Shown piece after piece: positions 22,077-35,171 of a DNA stretch of 64,000 nucleotides. The translations under genes and the position numbers were made by a program. Every line of letters begins with the position of its first letter. Positions within the stretch are counted from its first letter, which is position 1. This DNA is from Trichopria drosophilae (Eukaryota > Arthropoda > Insecta > Hymenoptera > Diapriidae): NCBI GenBank assembly GCA_030407085.1, contig CM059585.1, positions 505,001 to 569,000 on the forward strand, in the 5' to 3' direction. Below the pieces are notes generated by a model that was not told the origin of the DNA, ran no database searches, and was given only the letters and a program-made list of their open reading frames with translations.

Positions 22077-24262
22077 TATGGAGGTTCGATTTTAGTATAA
22101 ATAATCTACATCTAAAATTCTCAACAAGCTTAATTTCAGCCCAAATTCAGAACAATATCTAATTTTTGGTACCACATTTTAGTCGCATGATAAACTAGTT
22201 TTAAGACTGTTGAAGACGTCTACTTTTCAGTTAAACAAGGCATCTTTTGTTACATCTTAAAATGACCTAACTGTAGGTCTTAATTGAAAACATTTTCAAT
22301 GTGCATGTTTGTTTACTTATAAGTATGCTAATGAAGTTTGAGATATTGTAAAAAATAAATTTGATAATATATAAATTTGAAAAATATAGTATAATTAGAA
22401 AAATACTTTTTCTTTTTTTTTCTTTCTGTCTTTTCTTCTTCCCCTTTTCTAGGTTTCATATAGAGAGAGAGGGAAAGCGAAAGTGAGTAACTTCACACCT
22501 CATCATTGTATAACTTTTTCCCAAAATAAGATATACGTGACATATGTAATATTTTATTTTAGATTTGCTGCTCATTACAGATGAACGTAGCACAATAATC
22601 TCCTTTCGTTGGAATATCAGTTCAAACACGAAATTCGACACACGAAATTCCAACATTTTCGCGACTGTCATGTTTGCCTCTTTATTATTTTTATGTCAAT
22701 TGCTTTCTCACTATCTGCTTTCTGTCTCCATATCAATATTTTCATGACTAGAAACTAGTGGCGCAGATGGCGCTTCGAATGTTTTCCCTTAAGAAATGTG
22801 AGAATCGTGTGTGACTGTCATGATATTTTCTAGATAAATCATTTTCATTATACCGCCCGTAACTTTTTAAGAGAAATATACGATTTCGTATCAAATAAAC
22901 AGTTTATATCACAAACAAATGTGTACATTTTTAGAATTATTGGTTACAGTCTTCACTTTAAAAAGGTAACATCTGGCACACACGTTTTGATCGAATTGAT
23001 GAAATTTATTGAATAGCCTCACAAATAGTGCATTGTGCAACTAGGGAGCAAAATAGGTATGTATATATCTTGAGGATTGTGAGACTCACAGGCAATTCGC
23101 ATGAGTTTTCAAACACCTATTCTCTCTTGTGGCATATACTATTCCCTCATGCTCATTATTTTATGCTCAGTGTATGAGAAACTTATTTTACTCGTTCTAT
23201 TATGCTGCGGTGGCAAAGAGAGCAAAATAGCATTTTGCGCTTCGTATGTGCGAAAATACAGTAATTATGACACTTTGTACTCGTACATGGTTACGCACAG
23301 ACCTCAGGAATACATTATCTAGGGGGTGTTTGCCTATGTTTGTATTCCATTTCTAATGTGAAAGGAATTGTACATTGTTGTGTATACCAACAAATGATTT
23401 GTAGAACAACCAAAAGCATTCATTTTTCCTATTTTTCATTGTAGCAGCAGCTCAAGGATCCATCAGGAACAACGAGAATCAACAAAAATACAGAAACTAC
23501 ATTCCACGATGATCTCAGTGATACATCAGTCCCCACATTTTCGCTACTCTTTGGAATTGCATAAAATAAATTTCTGGACTTATTTAAAAAGTAAAAGAAA
23601 TTCCTCCAGTAGTTTTCGCTAGATCCATAAATATCCTTGGGTTCATTCGACATGCGCACCATTACTTGAAAAATACACGAACATCTCCACTTCAGGCGCG
23701 ATGACGCCGACGTGAATTCGCACAGGCGAGATTTATCGCGTCTACGAAGTATTCTCTATAGATTCAGACCTAGGAAAAGCTCTGGGATGGGATGCTGGAA
23801 CCACGTGGAGGAGGACGTGCACCGATCGTCTCTTATGCTATGGGCGTGGTTCCTTGTAGCCGGTATTACCGCCACAATCTTGCAGCTCGTAAATAGCTGA
23901 GCCTCTGCCTTTTTTACGGATGTGGGCACGAGCGTAAAGATAGACCTCGAAATACGATGACGCAGAAGAAGCTGCGATAAATATGCGACATGTGTTTGCA
24001 CAGGAACACGTGGCCCACGACATGGAGTGCATAATGTTAGTTCATATGACAGGGTGACGTTCATACATTACGTGGTAAATTGAACCTGAATTAGCAGCTC
24101 TTCTTCATTTCACCCGAACATGAGACGTTTCACCAGAATTATGTGTCCGACCAAAAATATAAATTTATTAGTAAAAGTATGATAGAAATTTATTGCCTTT
24201 TGATGAACGAAAACGAGAGAAGACTAACATTTTCTACATTTTTTCCAACGTTTTGCTTCTTA
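22077..24262. other. AT-rich region with a more complex island at 23.7-24.1 kb
   Basis: 22370-22450 is a pyrimidine-rich tract. From about 23696 to 24064 the sequence is distinctly richer in GC and less repetitive than its surroundings and is open on both strands for 60-100 codons, but no domain is recognised. It could be a host exon, a regulatory element or an old transposon fragment; comparison with related genomes would decide. Small frames elsewhere are unremarkable. Confidence 0.4.
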
Positions 24263-24635
24263 AAGGGGTTCTAAAGTACTCGACCGATAAGGTAGGAATT
24301 TTCACTAAAAACCGTAAATAAAAAGTGATTGAAATGATTTTTCGAAATTCGAGCTCTGTAAGGGCAATTTTAATTACGTAGACGGTATCGTAGAAAATGC
24401 CAAACACATTAATTGAGAACTGATCGATAATTTAAAAATAAAGAAAAATCACTTATTTCCGGAAATTCTCAGTCAGTTCTCAATCATTATCTTTGGCATT
24501 TTCTAGGAAACCGCTTATAGTACTTAGAATTGTCCTTACTCAGCACGAATTTTGAAAATATTATTCGGGCGTTTTGAAGTTACGTTTCTTAATGAAATAT
24601 CTTACCTTACCGGCGGACCACTTCAGAACGCCCTT
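24263..24635. mobile_element. foldback MITE, family 'GGTTCTAAAGTG', copy 2
   Basis: Begins AAAGGGGTTCTAAAGTACTC and GACCGATAAGGTAGGAAT, and ends with the diverged reverse complement CACTTCAGAACGCCCTT. The GAGCTCTGTAAGGGCAATT block pairs with AATTGTCCTTACTCAGCACG. It aligns with the element at 15649-15972 along both arms but is longer in the centre. Non-coding. Confidence 0.75.
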
Positions 24636-25499
24636 AAGTATACTTCTGAAGTACTTTTCTTCAGTATACGCAGTAATTTGTTGAAAAATAATTTTTGGAA
24701 CAGTGTAGACCGGCAACCGAAAAATCCTGGGATGCATTGAATTTCTCGAGTTTGGTCCTCATTTTTTTAAATGCATAAATTATTAAAAAATTCTATTATT
24801 CACTATTGTGACAACTGAAAACATTTTAACAATAAATTTGCAAATAGCACTGAAAATAGGATAGAACCTAACCTAAAACATGAAAGTGAATATGAAAAGT
24901 GAATACTTAGAGACCAGTCAAAAAACGAAAGTGAATGGAACTCCTTCATACTGACGATATTTGTTGGTAAATTAAGTTTAGAGCATCATTAAAAACATAT
25001 CAAAAAGTTGAAAATGACAATGCATGGCCGTCCCACGTTAAGGTTTAAAATTTTTAAGGTCAAGTCGGATAAAAAAATGTTGCATATAAAAGTTGTTCTG
25101 ATGTCAGGTATTTCTCCAAGCTATAAAAAAAGTAATACGTAAAAATCTGTATTTTACGTTAGAAAAAATCGTAAAAATTTAGGTAAAAGTATATCTCTCG
25201 TTGGGCACAAGAAGTATGCAAAACCCGAGCACACTTTGTGGAATGTGTAGGAATATGTCTAATTTTTTTTATTGGGTCATACGGCATTATAATTGTTAAA
25301 AAAAATGAAAAATTCGCCTTTTTATCGTCCAATACACATTATTAATAAATATAAATTTAGTTATTAGTCAATTGTAATTTGTGGAATGTTTTTATTATTA
25401 AATTACACTTATAAGTTCAGATAGGGAGTACAATGGTTATAGTCTTTACTGTAACGAGGTAATTATTTTAAATAATGTTATAATTAAAACAGAATTTTA
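24636..25499. other. AT-rich region, nothing recognised
   Basis: A short CCTAACCTAA motif occurs near 24869, a telomere-like sequence common in insect intergenic DNA. No gene or repeat structure is supported. Confidence 0.5.
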
Positions 25500-25565
25500 T
25501 ATTAGTCGCTAATGACCAAGATGTTGATGCGACTATAAATAAATATAACAAATAAAAAAAAAAAG
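25500..25565 (+). mobile_element. LINE 3' tail remnant
   Basis: GTCGCTAATGACC... GATGCGAC, then ATAAATAAATA and a poly(A) run at about 25553-25563. The layout (short conserved 3' end, AATAAA-like signals, A-rich tail) is that of the last bases of an insect LINE. No coding part. The assignment rests on general appearance only. Confidence 0.35.
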
Positions 25566-26966
25566 AATTTTATATCTTACTATAATAACGATTTGAACGA
25601 GCTATTGTATTGCCCACAGGAATCTGTAGATCATTGAATGAATGATCGTAATTTTGTTGAAAAGTTTACGCACAATCTCTAAAATAAATGTTTAACCTCA
25701 ACAAATTGCTTTGTTTGGAAGTTACTAAATCACTTTTTAAAACTTCTGGAAACGGGAGTGTAACCGTTAGTAGTGTATACGTGAAGTGAATCGATTTGGC
25801 GAAACTTTGTTATTACTCTATTCTATCATAAAGCACCAGCGCGTATCTTACAAATCTAATCATCAAAATCAGCTAAATTTTTTAAATTGTTTATTTCACT
25901 TTTATATGTTAATGATATATTTATAACATTTATTTAATCACCTATTCAGAAATTATTTTTAATCGCGATACACAAACTTTATTTACGATACTTCCCTTTA
26001 AATATAATATAAGAATTTACTTTAATGACTGGGTCAACATTTTCGGGTGTTCTATATAAATTAACGTAAAATAAAATAATATTTGGCGATCACATCTTTT
26101 ACTTTTTCTTCGAACTTTGAGTAAATTACCAACAATTTAAACAGACCTCCATTTCTAATTAGTTTTTGGTCTTTTCGCTTACAGAATACTAAATTTCTCC
26201 TGGGAACAAACTCAATTTCGAGTTTAAAATCAAATGCTTCACCAAAATTAACTAAAGATTCGAGTCAGCTTGTTTTTGTACTATTGTATTTTTGGAAATA
26301 CCAAATTAAAGAAGCAGTTTTTATATCCACAATTTAAAAAAAATGTCTTTTGGCAATGACGCTCGTTCGGACGTTTATATTATGAGTACTCTATAAATAT
26401 TTTTGTTATCAAATTTATTAAGATCTTATCCTGTTAAAAAATTGACATTATAAACTACTAAATAATATTATAAATGGTTAATAAATGAATGCGTTATGAC
26501 ATCACCACTATTAACAGTTGTATATTATGCATAGAAGTGAAAGTTCAAAAATTGAAATTAATTAATAAAATCCAGAAAGAAACTAGATGCCTTCGACCCG
26601 GGTGCCTACAATTTTGGCTAAATTCGTATTGCAGTTCCCTGACGAAAGGCTGATGCTTCCGGGAATATTCCCATTTTAACACTGCCAGGAAAGAACGCGG
26701 CAGAGGGTAGTTCTAGCATCGTTAGGTTCGAGTAGTTTCTATACATATATTGTAACAATATCTTGTTCCTTAAATAGGGTGAATATGGTACCTAGTACCT
26801 ATGGTCTGGGTCGCAGTAATAATACGCAAAATGAAGTGCAATATACCAAATCTGATTACCTCGACATCGTATGAATGGCCGATAATATCATCATCTCTTA
26901 TGCGTACATCATGATCTGAAACAAAAAAGATGGATATATTTTAGACATTGGGATGTTTAAATGTTG
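25566..26966. other. AT-rich region, nothing recognised
   Basis: No supported gene or element. The part 26580-26720 is more GC-rich but has no recognisable motif. The gypsy element begins abruptly at its right edge. Confidence 0.5.
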
Positions 26967-27286
26967 TAACGAGACTAGGTCCGTTAAAATTTCAAAACAC
27001 ACCAAAAACACACACACCATTAAACATCTACGCAAAAGAATTCACACCTACACCACACACTTACACACAAAAAACACGATATTACAAACCAAAAACATAT
27101 ACACCACAAACAAATAATTACTCAACTTACAAAAATTACAGACAACAGACAGAAAAAGAAAAAACACAAAATACAGTAGAACAATGCTTCAAGTGCGGAC
27201 AACGAGGACACTACAAACGAGAATGCCCAAAACAACAATCATACAAACAGTACACAAACAACAATGAACAGGGAAACCGACACTGA
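26948..27286 (+). CDS. gag C-terminal fragment with zinc knuckle
   Basis: The last ~100 residues of gag, rich in Thr, Tyr, Gln and Lys, with one CCHC knuckle CFKCGQRGHYKREC (C-x2-C-x4-H-x4-C) at 27187-27228. The true gag of a gypsy element is several hundred residues, so the capsid part is absent; the first ~12 codons here come from flanking DNA. It ends at TGA 27284-27286, just after the frameshift heptamer, overlapping pol. On its own this fragment could bind nucleic acid but not form a capsid. Confidence 0.8.
   Translation: MGCLNVVTRLGPLKFQNTPKTHTPLNIYAKEFTPTPHTYTQKTRYYKPKTYTPQTNNYSTYKNYRQQTEKEKTQNTVEQCFKCGQRGHYKRECPKQQSYKQYTNNNEQGNRH
27271..27277 (+). promoter_or_regulatory. -1 ribosomal frameshift site GGGAAAC
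   Basis: In the gag frame the bases read G GGA AAC, the canonical X-XXY-YYZ slippery heptamer. Slipping back one base places the ribosome in the pol frame, which is closed upstream by TGA at 27265-27267 and open from here to 30489; gag itself stops at 27284. So the site lies in the short overlap exactly where a gag-pol shift is required. A downstream pseudoknot was not worked out. Confidence 0.8.
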
Positions 27287-30200
27287 GGCTAAAAGAATGG
27301 GTCAATTTAGCTTCAGAGATAGAAAACGACCCTCGTTGGTACACACAAATTAAAATAGGTAACACTCAAATTACTGCATTAGTTGACCCAGGTGCAACAA
27401 ACACATACATAGGACAAACAGGCATACAAAAATTAGGAAACAAAATACAAAAAAAAATTATTAAAATTACAAACAACGATATTAAAGTACAACTAGCAAA
27501 CGACACTAATATAGAAATTATAGGAATAGTAGAACTGCCAATTACATTAAAAAATAAAACACTCAACACAAACATAAGAATAGCACCGGACATAAAAATA
27601 GAATGCATCTTAGGAATAGACTACATAAAAAAAGCAAAAATAATACCAGACTATGAACAGGAAACATGGTTCTTTAAAGAAACACCGACAAACATTCAAC
27701 CGATGAAAAACCAAGAACAAACACACACTTACAAAAAAAAACCTTTACTACCAACACCAGACACACTACCAAATAGAACACTATATAGTATACAGGAAAA
27801 AACACGTACAAAAACACACACAGGACTGATAGAACTTACACCAACACAACAACACGAAATCCAAACAATAGTACACAAATTAACAGAAAATAAAAAGATT
27901 GGGCTAACCAGACTGACAGAGCACACAATTGACGTACAAAATCACAAACCAATAAAACAACGAGCGTACACAGTATCACCAATTATTAACAAAAAAATAC
28001 ATGAACAAGTAGAGGAAATGCTAAAAGATGGAATCATTGAACCATCAAAAAGCGATTGGTCAAGCCCAATAATAATGATAAAAAAACAAAATGGTACATA
28101 CAGATTTTGTCTAGATTTCCGAAAATTAAATTCAGTAACAAAAAAAGACGCGTACCCACTACCAAAAATGGACTCCATACTAAAAACATTACCAACAGCA
28201 AAAATAATATCAAAACTAGACCTAAGCCAAGCATACTACCAGATACCACTAGAAAACAATAGCAAACACCTAACCGCTTTCATAGTACCAGGAAAAGGAC
28301 TTTACCAATTTAAACGAATGCCATACGGATTAACAAACGCACCAGCCACATTCCAAAGATTACTAGACAAAATAATAGGACACGACGAAAATCCTCACAT
28401 ATTCGCATACCTAGACGACATTATAATTGTATCAGAAACATTTGAAGAACACAAACAACTACTAACAAAAACACTAAATACAATAAAAGATGCAGGTTTA
28501 ATTCTAAACACGGGAAAATGTGAATTTGGCGTAAGCCAAGTAGAATATTTAGGTTACATAGTAAATAAACATGGATTACAGATTAATCCAGAAAAAACAG
28601 AGGCAATACATAACTACCCAATCCCCAAAACACTCAAACAAATACGCAGACTGTTAGGAATGGCATCATGGTACAGACAATTTATACCTAATTTTGCACA
28701 AATAACAGAACCAATAACACGACTATTAAAAAATAACACAAAACTACAATGGGGACAAGAACAACAAAACGCATTTAATTACATAAAACACAGACTCACA
28801 TCTTCACCAACACTAATACGACCAGATTTTACAAAAACATTCCACATAAGTACAGACGCAAGTGACACAGGATTAGGAGCAGTACTATCTCAAATAGTAG
28901 AAAAAAAAGAACACGCCATAGCTTACATAAGTAGGGCACTCACACAGCAAGAAAAAAAATACTCAGCATCCGAAAAGGAATGCTTAGGAGTAGTCTGGGC
29001 AATAAAGAAATTCAGGCAATATATAGAAGGATACCACTTTAAAATATACACAGACCATGAATCATTAAAATGGCTACACAATTTAAAAAATCCAACAGGC
29101 AGACTAGCCAGATGGGGACTGGAGTTACTCGAATACGATTACGAAATAAAGTACAGGAAAGGAACACTAAACTACATACCGGACGCACTCTCACGCAAAT
29201 ATGAAACACATAACACAAAACACACAGAACACCTATCACCACTGTCAGAAAGACAAACAGACAATTGGTACAACAAACAAAAAACAACAGTACAAAACAA
29301 TGAAGACTTATATCCAGAATGGAAATTCGAAAACGAACAACTCTACAGGTACATACCAGACCCGCTACACGGCAACATTAGACCAGACCCAAACCCATGG
29401 AAATTAGTAATACCGGACTCACAACACAAAAAAATACTACAAGAAAACCACGACGACACACAAGCCGGACACATGGGAATAGAAAAAACATACAAAAAAT
29501 TAGCAAAATCATATTACTGGCCAGGACTATACAAAGACGTAGTAAAATATATAAAACACTGCGACATATGCCAAAAAATCAAAATAATACAACAACGACC
29601 AGCCGGACACATGACAAACAGACAAATAGGAGAACCATGGACAACAATAACAACAGATATAATGGGACCAGAACCATTATCAAAAAAACGTAATCAATAC
29701 TTACTGGTATTTCAGGATATAACAACGAAATGGGTAGAACTAATACCAATAAAAAAAGCTAACGCACAAACGATAAAAGAAACGCTACTAACACACATAA
29801 TAATGAGATGGGGCACACCCAAAACAATACTATCAGACAACGGAAAACCATACATTAACAAAATCATAAAAAACATAACTCAACAACTAGGAATAAAACA
29901 CGATACAACACCACTATATCACCCACAAGCAAACCCAACAGAAAGAACAAACCGAACAATAAAAACAATGATACAAGCATATCTAGAACAAAACCACAGA
30001 GAATGGGACATAAATATACATGACTACCAATTCGCACTAAATACATCTTATCACACATCAACACAATACACACCAGCATTCCTAAACTTAGGAAGAGAAT
30101 TACAACCAATACACTCAACAAGAAACCAAATAGAAAAAACCACACAAATAATACCTAACGCACCTCAAGACTGGATAGACAGATTAAAAATAATAAACTC

Positions 30201-30452
30201 ATACAGAGATGAAATACATAAAAACATACAACAAGCACAAAACAAACAACTACACAACTACAATTTACGACACAGAGAAATACAATTCAATATAGGAGAC
30301 AAAGTATTAAAGAAAGACTATACACTATCATCAGCAGCAAATTACACATCAGCTAAATTAAACAAACCTTACTCAGGACCATACATAATAAAAGAAAAAC
30401 TATCACCAACAACATACATACTAAAAACAGAAACGGGGAAAAACATAGGGAA

Positions 30453-31313
<861 letters not shown>

Positions 31314-31600
31314 GAGTGGGGGCGACGCGTTCTGCGTAACGCGGCCCCGCAATAAGTCTAGTTAGTGTTGTGCGCGCGAACAAACCGCTAAACTTACAGT
31401 TAGTTATAGAGTAAAGTGCCCATTGGGAAATTCGCATAGGATAAGTTAATCTGTAAGTCTCGATCATTTAATAAATTCTTTTGAAATTTTACATGTGTTG
31501 TTTATTACTGCGGCCCTAGTCTCGTTAGCCCTAGACTAACGGTCCGTTACAATGTATTGCTTTTTTCAAAAAGTATTTATTTTATAATTCATACTATAAG

Positions 31601-31811
31601 TACAGTAAATACACAAGAAGGGGAGCGCCGCTTCTCCCACTCTAATCAGTCGCGTTACGTTCGTGACGTTACAGCAGGCCCGTCCTGAGGCCCCAGCGCG
31701 CAAGGTGGGGGAAAAAGAGAGCGGCGACAGACAAATATAACAAGACGGAACTGGGCAAATATGCCGGGACGTAGATATAGCGAGACGCAAATATACTGGG
31801 ACTTTACTGTA
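31601..31811. mobile_element. pogo-like MITE, TA-flanked
   Basis: TACAGTAAA at 31601 and TTTACTGTA ending at 31811 are inverted ends with TA duplications, the outer sequence of pogo/Tigger elements. The right half carries ATATTTGC-like motifs, as does the element at 13328-13529. Beyond the first nine bases the ends diverge. It is GC-richer than the surrounding DNA; an antisense open frame inside (31566-31790) is not a recognised protein. Confidence 0.7.
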
Positions 31812-32223
31812 CTCCGTTTACATCTAGTATTTTCTTACTATTCTATAATGGTATACAAATGACTCTATTAAAGTTTTGTAGGAACTGCGGTAAATCATAA
31901 ATAGTGAATATTTTCCAGTTGTTTTTTTATGTTCTAATACGCTTACAAGTGTAATCGTTAAGAATTAATTTTCTAACAAACAAAAAATTATGGGCATATC
32001 TGTAGATCTATTAAATTTATAGGTATTGTAAAACTAAATTTTGTTTTGAGAGACACATTGTTGAAACTAGTTTTATTGCCTTCGGTATTGTCCAGATAAT
32101 AGAAAGTAACTCGCGTAGATTATTTTGGCACCTCGTTAACCCATCTGCGCCCTAGTTTCTTATCATAAAAGTGGTTACTGGCATACACTTTTCTATAGCT
32201 AGATATTAATATAAGTTGGTATA

Positions 32224-32465
32224 TTACGGTTTCAGGGGTCGCTGGTAACGAATCTGATGTTAAAATTTTAAAATTCACAATGTTGGATCAAAAATGACAG
32301 ACTGATTTTTAAATTCAAACCTGGGGGTTTCTGAGGCCATTGAGAACGAATTTGACGTTAAAATTTCATAAAGATTTATATCTGGGATTTTTTGAGGTCG
32401 TTGATAACAAATTTGATGTTAACATTTCAAAATTCAAAATGGCGCACCCGATGTGGCCGATTATT
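32224..32465 (+). repeat. three tandem copies of the 'TTCAAAATGGC' dispersed repeat
   Basis: Copies begin near 32233 (GGGGTCGCTGGTAACGAATC), 32328 (GGGGTTTCTGAGGCCATTG) and 32389 (TTTTTTGAGGTCGTTGATAA). Each continues with AATTTGATGTTAAAATTT and, in the first and third, AAAATTCACAATG or AAAATTCAAAATGGCGCACC. Copies are degenerate but share the same order of blocks with those at 13712 and 16030. Confidence 0.7.
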
Positions 32466-32534
32466 TTTCAAAAAAATTATTGAGTTTTCATAAAAATTTT
32501 TCAGTTTAGTGAAGCACTTATTTATTTACTTAAC

Positions 32535-34032
32535 CCATTAACGTCCATGATGACGACATTTTTAGCTCATTTTCAATCGATCTCTAGCAAATCGAAAAAT
32601 GAAAATATCATAATAAAACCAACTTATCTTACTATTGTTGAGTATAGTCTACTGATTTATGAAGTCAAAGCTGCGTTTCCTTGCCGTAGAAAAACATTAT
32701 GGCGTATTTTATCTTAAAAAGTACTGAAAAATCGAAAAAATTTGTTTTCTATAATTTTTTACAAATGGATAACACATGGTGATGTCTCTCTACATGGTGG
32801 ACAAACATGGACAAATAAGTTGCAGTTCAAAGGGAAATTTTTTTTTTTATCGAACGCCACTCAGTTTATCCTATTCAAAATGACGGAAAAGTATGAAAAT
32901 TTCTAAAAAATCTTGTTTTTTTTATTTCTAAAATAAATCATCCGTACTCTAAATTTTTGTCTTAAAATGGAAAATTTCGATTTATTACATATACGATGTT
33001 AGTAATGGCGCATTCAATGAGGCGGCCATGGAAATGAAAAAAATAATGGAATTTTTCACATGCCTCGTCGGTAAACGTTTCGGGGCTTTATTTTATTTTG
33101 TTTCTTGATATTTAAGATTATATTGAGTCGAAATATAATGAGGAATTTTCAACATCTAAAATGGTGGATCCAATATGGTGGGTAGAATATTTGAATTAAA
33201 TTGAAAGGTAAAAACCTGGATGATAAGGCATGGAAGGCTCGACTTATATTAAATAAATTTAGAGATAATATTCAAAGTTTTGTATATTTTGGCGCCGCTT
33301 TGTCTATTTATGAGATGATGGCCAAATCGTGTGTCAGATTTGGTTTGAAATGTTGGGGACTTTGTACTTTTGGTGGGTTTTTATCGGATTTAGATTTGTT
33401 CAGCGGAAAGGATTCAAATAGAAGCATTTTCTAATAAAATGCGCTCTTGGTTCAAGAGTGAAAGGACAGAAAGTAGCATCAATAGTAGTTTTCGATACAA
33501 GGGCGTATGCGTAAAGAACTTTACACACACACACGTGTGCCGAAATATTGTTTACGTACGGCTTTTTCGTGCGTAAAGTATAATCGAGTGCGTAAAGTTT
33601 ACTTTACGCACAAGTTTACTTTACGCACCGAAAAGACGTACATAAAAGATTTTGCAGTTATTGCAAGATGGCATTTTCACACATTGCCACTTTTAATAGA
33701 ATAAACTGAATGGAGCTCAATTAAAAAAATGTCCCTTGAACCGTAACTTATTTATCCACGTTTGTCCATAGTTTGGAAAGGATCGCCATCCATTATCCAT
33801 ATTTTAAAATTATCGAAAACAAATTCTTCTGTTCTTTTTCAGGCAAAGTCCGCCATATTGTTTTTCTACGGCAAGGAAACGCAATTTTATAACCCCATAA
33901 TTCGATACAGCATACCCAAAATTAGTAAACTAAGTTGGTTTCGTTACGATATTTTCATTTTTCGATTAGCTAGAGATCGATTGAAAAATGGGTTTAATAA
34001 ATAATAAAAATAAAATAATAAAAAAATAATGG
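32535..34032. mobile_element. foldback element 1 (diverged ~350-bp arms)
   Basis: The left arm starts AACCCATTAACGTCC near 32540, and the right arm ends AATGGGTTAA near 34036. TTTTCAATCGATCTCTAGC with AATCGAAAAATGAAAATATC (left, about 32572-32610) is matched in reverse complement at about 33950-33990, and GCGTTTCCTTGCCGTAGAAA (about 32672) at about 33870-33890. Arms of roughly 350 bp surround a centre with no recognised gene; a 77-codon frame at 33201-33434 is not recognised. The ends share CCATTAACG with the element at 35172, indicating a family. Confidence 0.8.
33505..33640. repeat. clustered TGCGTAAAG / CTTTACGCA motifs
   Basis: Inside foldback element 1, GCGTAAAG or its complement occurs about five times in 130 bp in both orientations, and GCACAAGTTTACTTTACGCA is part of an imperfect palindrome. 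This may be a binding-site cluster for a transposase or simply a decayed nested palindromic element. Confidence 0.6.
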
Positions 34033-34261
34033 GTTAATTGCGTCCGATTAGTGTCTGAGTTTTCTGTGACACTATTTAACGCTCGATGTGCTAAAAAGTG
34101 TGATTACCGGAATTGAAACTATTGGTTATCATATCATTCCTATTCACAGTAAAATTTTGAAGTTTCTATATGCAGATCGATCATTCCACTATCTTTAGAC
34201 ACTAAAACTTGGAGTTGCATCGCATAATCTAATAAATACCAGTAATGATATCTGAATCTTT

Positions 34262-34572
34262 CACGGAGAAAAATAATCAGCAAAATCAGCCGAAAAATCC
34301 GCAGATTCTACCAATTTTATCCTATAGGGACAGCTGTTGGAATTCCGTAGGGATAGCCGATAATTTCAGCTAAATTTACTGAAAAAGTCCGCAAATTTAA
34401 CGGAACAAATCTGCTAATGTAGCGGAAATTTAGAGCTAAGCGCGAATTGAGTAGGGTTAAGGCTACATTAGCGGAATCAAAACAGCTAAAATTACATATA
34501 TTTTCGGCAATTCCAGTTGAAAATTTTAGCTGATATGAATCAACTAATCCAGCGGAGTCATTTTTCTCCGTG
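34262..34572. mobile_element. MITE with CACGGAGAAAAAT ends, copy 1
   Basis: CACGGAGAAAAAT at 34262 and ATTTTTCTCCGTG ending at 34572 are a perfect 13-bp inverted pair. Further internal pairs (for example CTAATGTAGC with GCTACATTAG) let it fold. A very similar copy lies at 59467-59753; this copy has about 26 extra bases at 34432-34457. Non-coding. Confidence 0.88.
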
Positions 34573-35130
34573 TTTGGAATATACTTCAAATCTCATGGAA
34601 TAAATCATTAATATCACCTCAAATCAGGAGTTGATTATTACTTGTGATTCAAAATCGATTCAAAATAGACTATCGTTGCAAACGTTCGACTTTTACTCGT
34701 TTAAATCGACCGTTTTTTTACTAAATCTGATTAGAGAGTAGTTAAAAAATCGAATCTGATCTCCACTTACGTAATGCTGCTCTGGTTACAGAAACTATTT
34801 TCTTACTTAAATTCATACTATTATTTATTAGTGGTGAAACTACCTTTCAAATTATCTTTAAAAGCTCAGAGTGTAATTAATTCATTAGTGCAGCTAATTT
34901 ATATTTTACACTGACAATGAGTGGTTTGTTTTCTGTAGAGATTCATTTTCTATTTAATATTTACAGTTAACATTTTTAGTCTAAATTGGGTTTAAATTTA
35001 TTTTTATCCGAATAAAATAGTAGGTTAATATGAGTGGTTTTATTTCTTGTCCATTGAAGTGAAAATATTAACGAAATAAGAATTTCTTGGTGAAATGGAC
35101 GGAATTAAATAAATCTGATATCGTCGATTG

Positions 35131-35162
35131 ACGTTTCGGCCATTTATTGTAGCCTTTTTCAA
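35131..35162 (-). ncRNA. decayed hammerhead-like motif
   Basis: On the minus strand TTGAAAA, GGC..GGCC and GAAACGTC follow one another, the order of a hammerhead core, but the CUGANGA box is degenerate. It abuts the left end of foldback element 2. Treat it as a remnant at best. Confidence 0.2.
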
Positions 35163-35171
35163 AATTATCTT

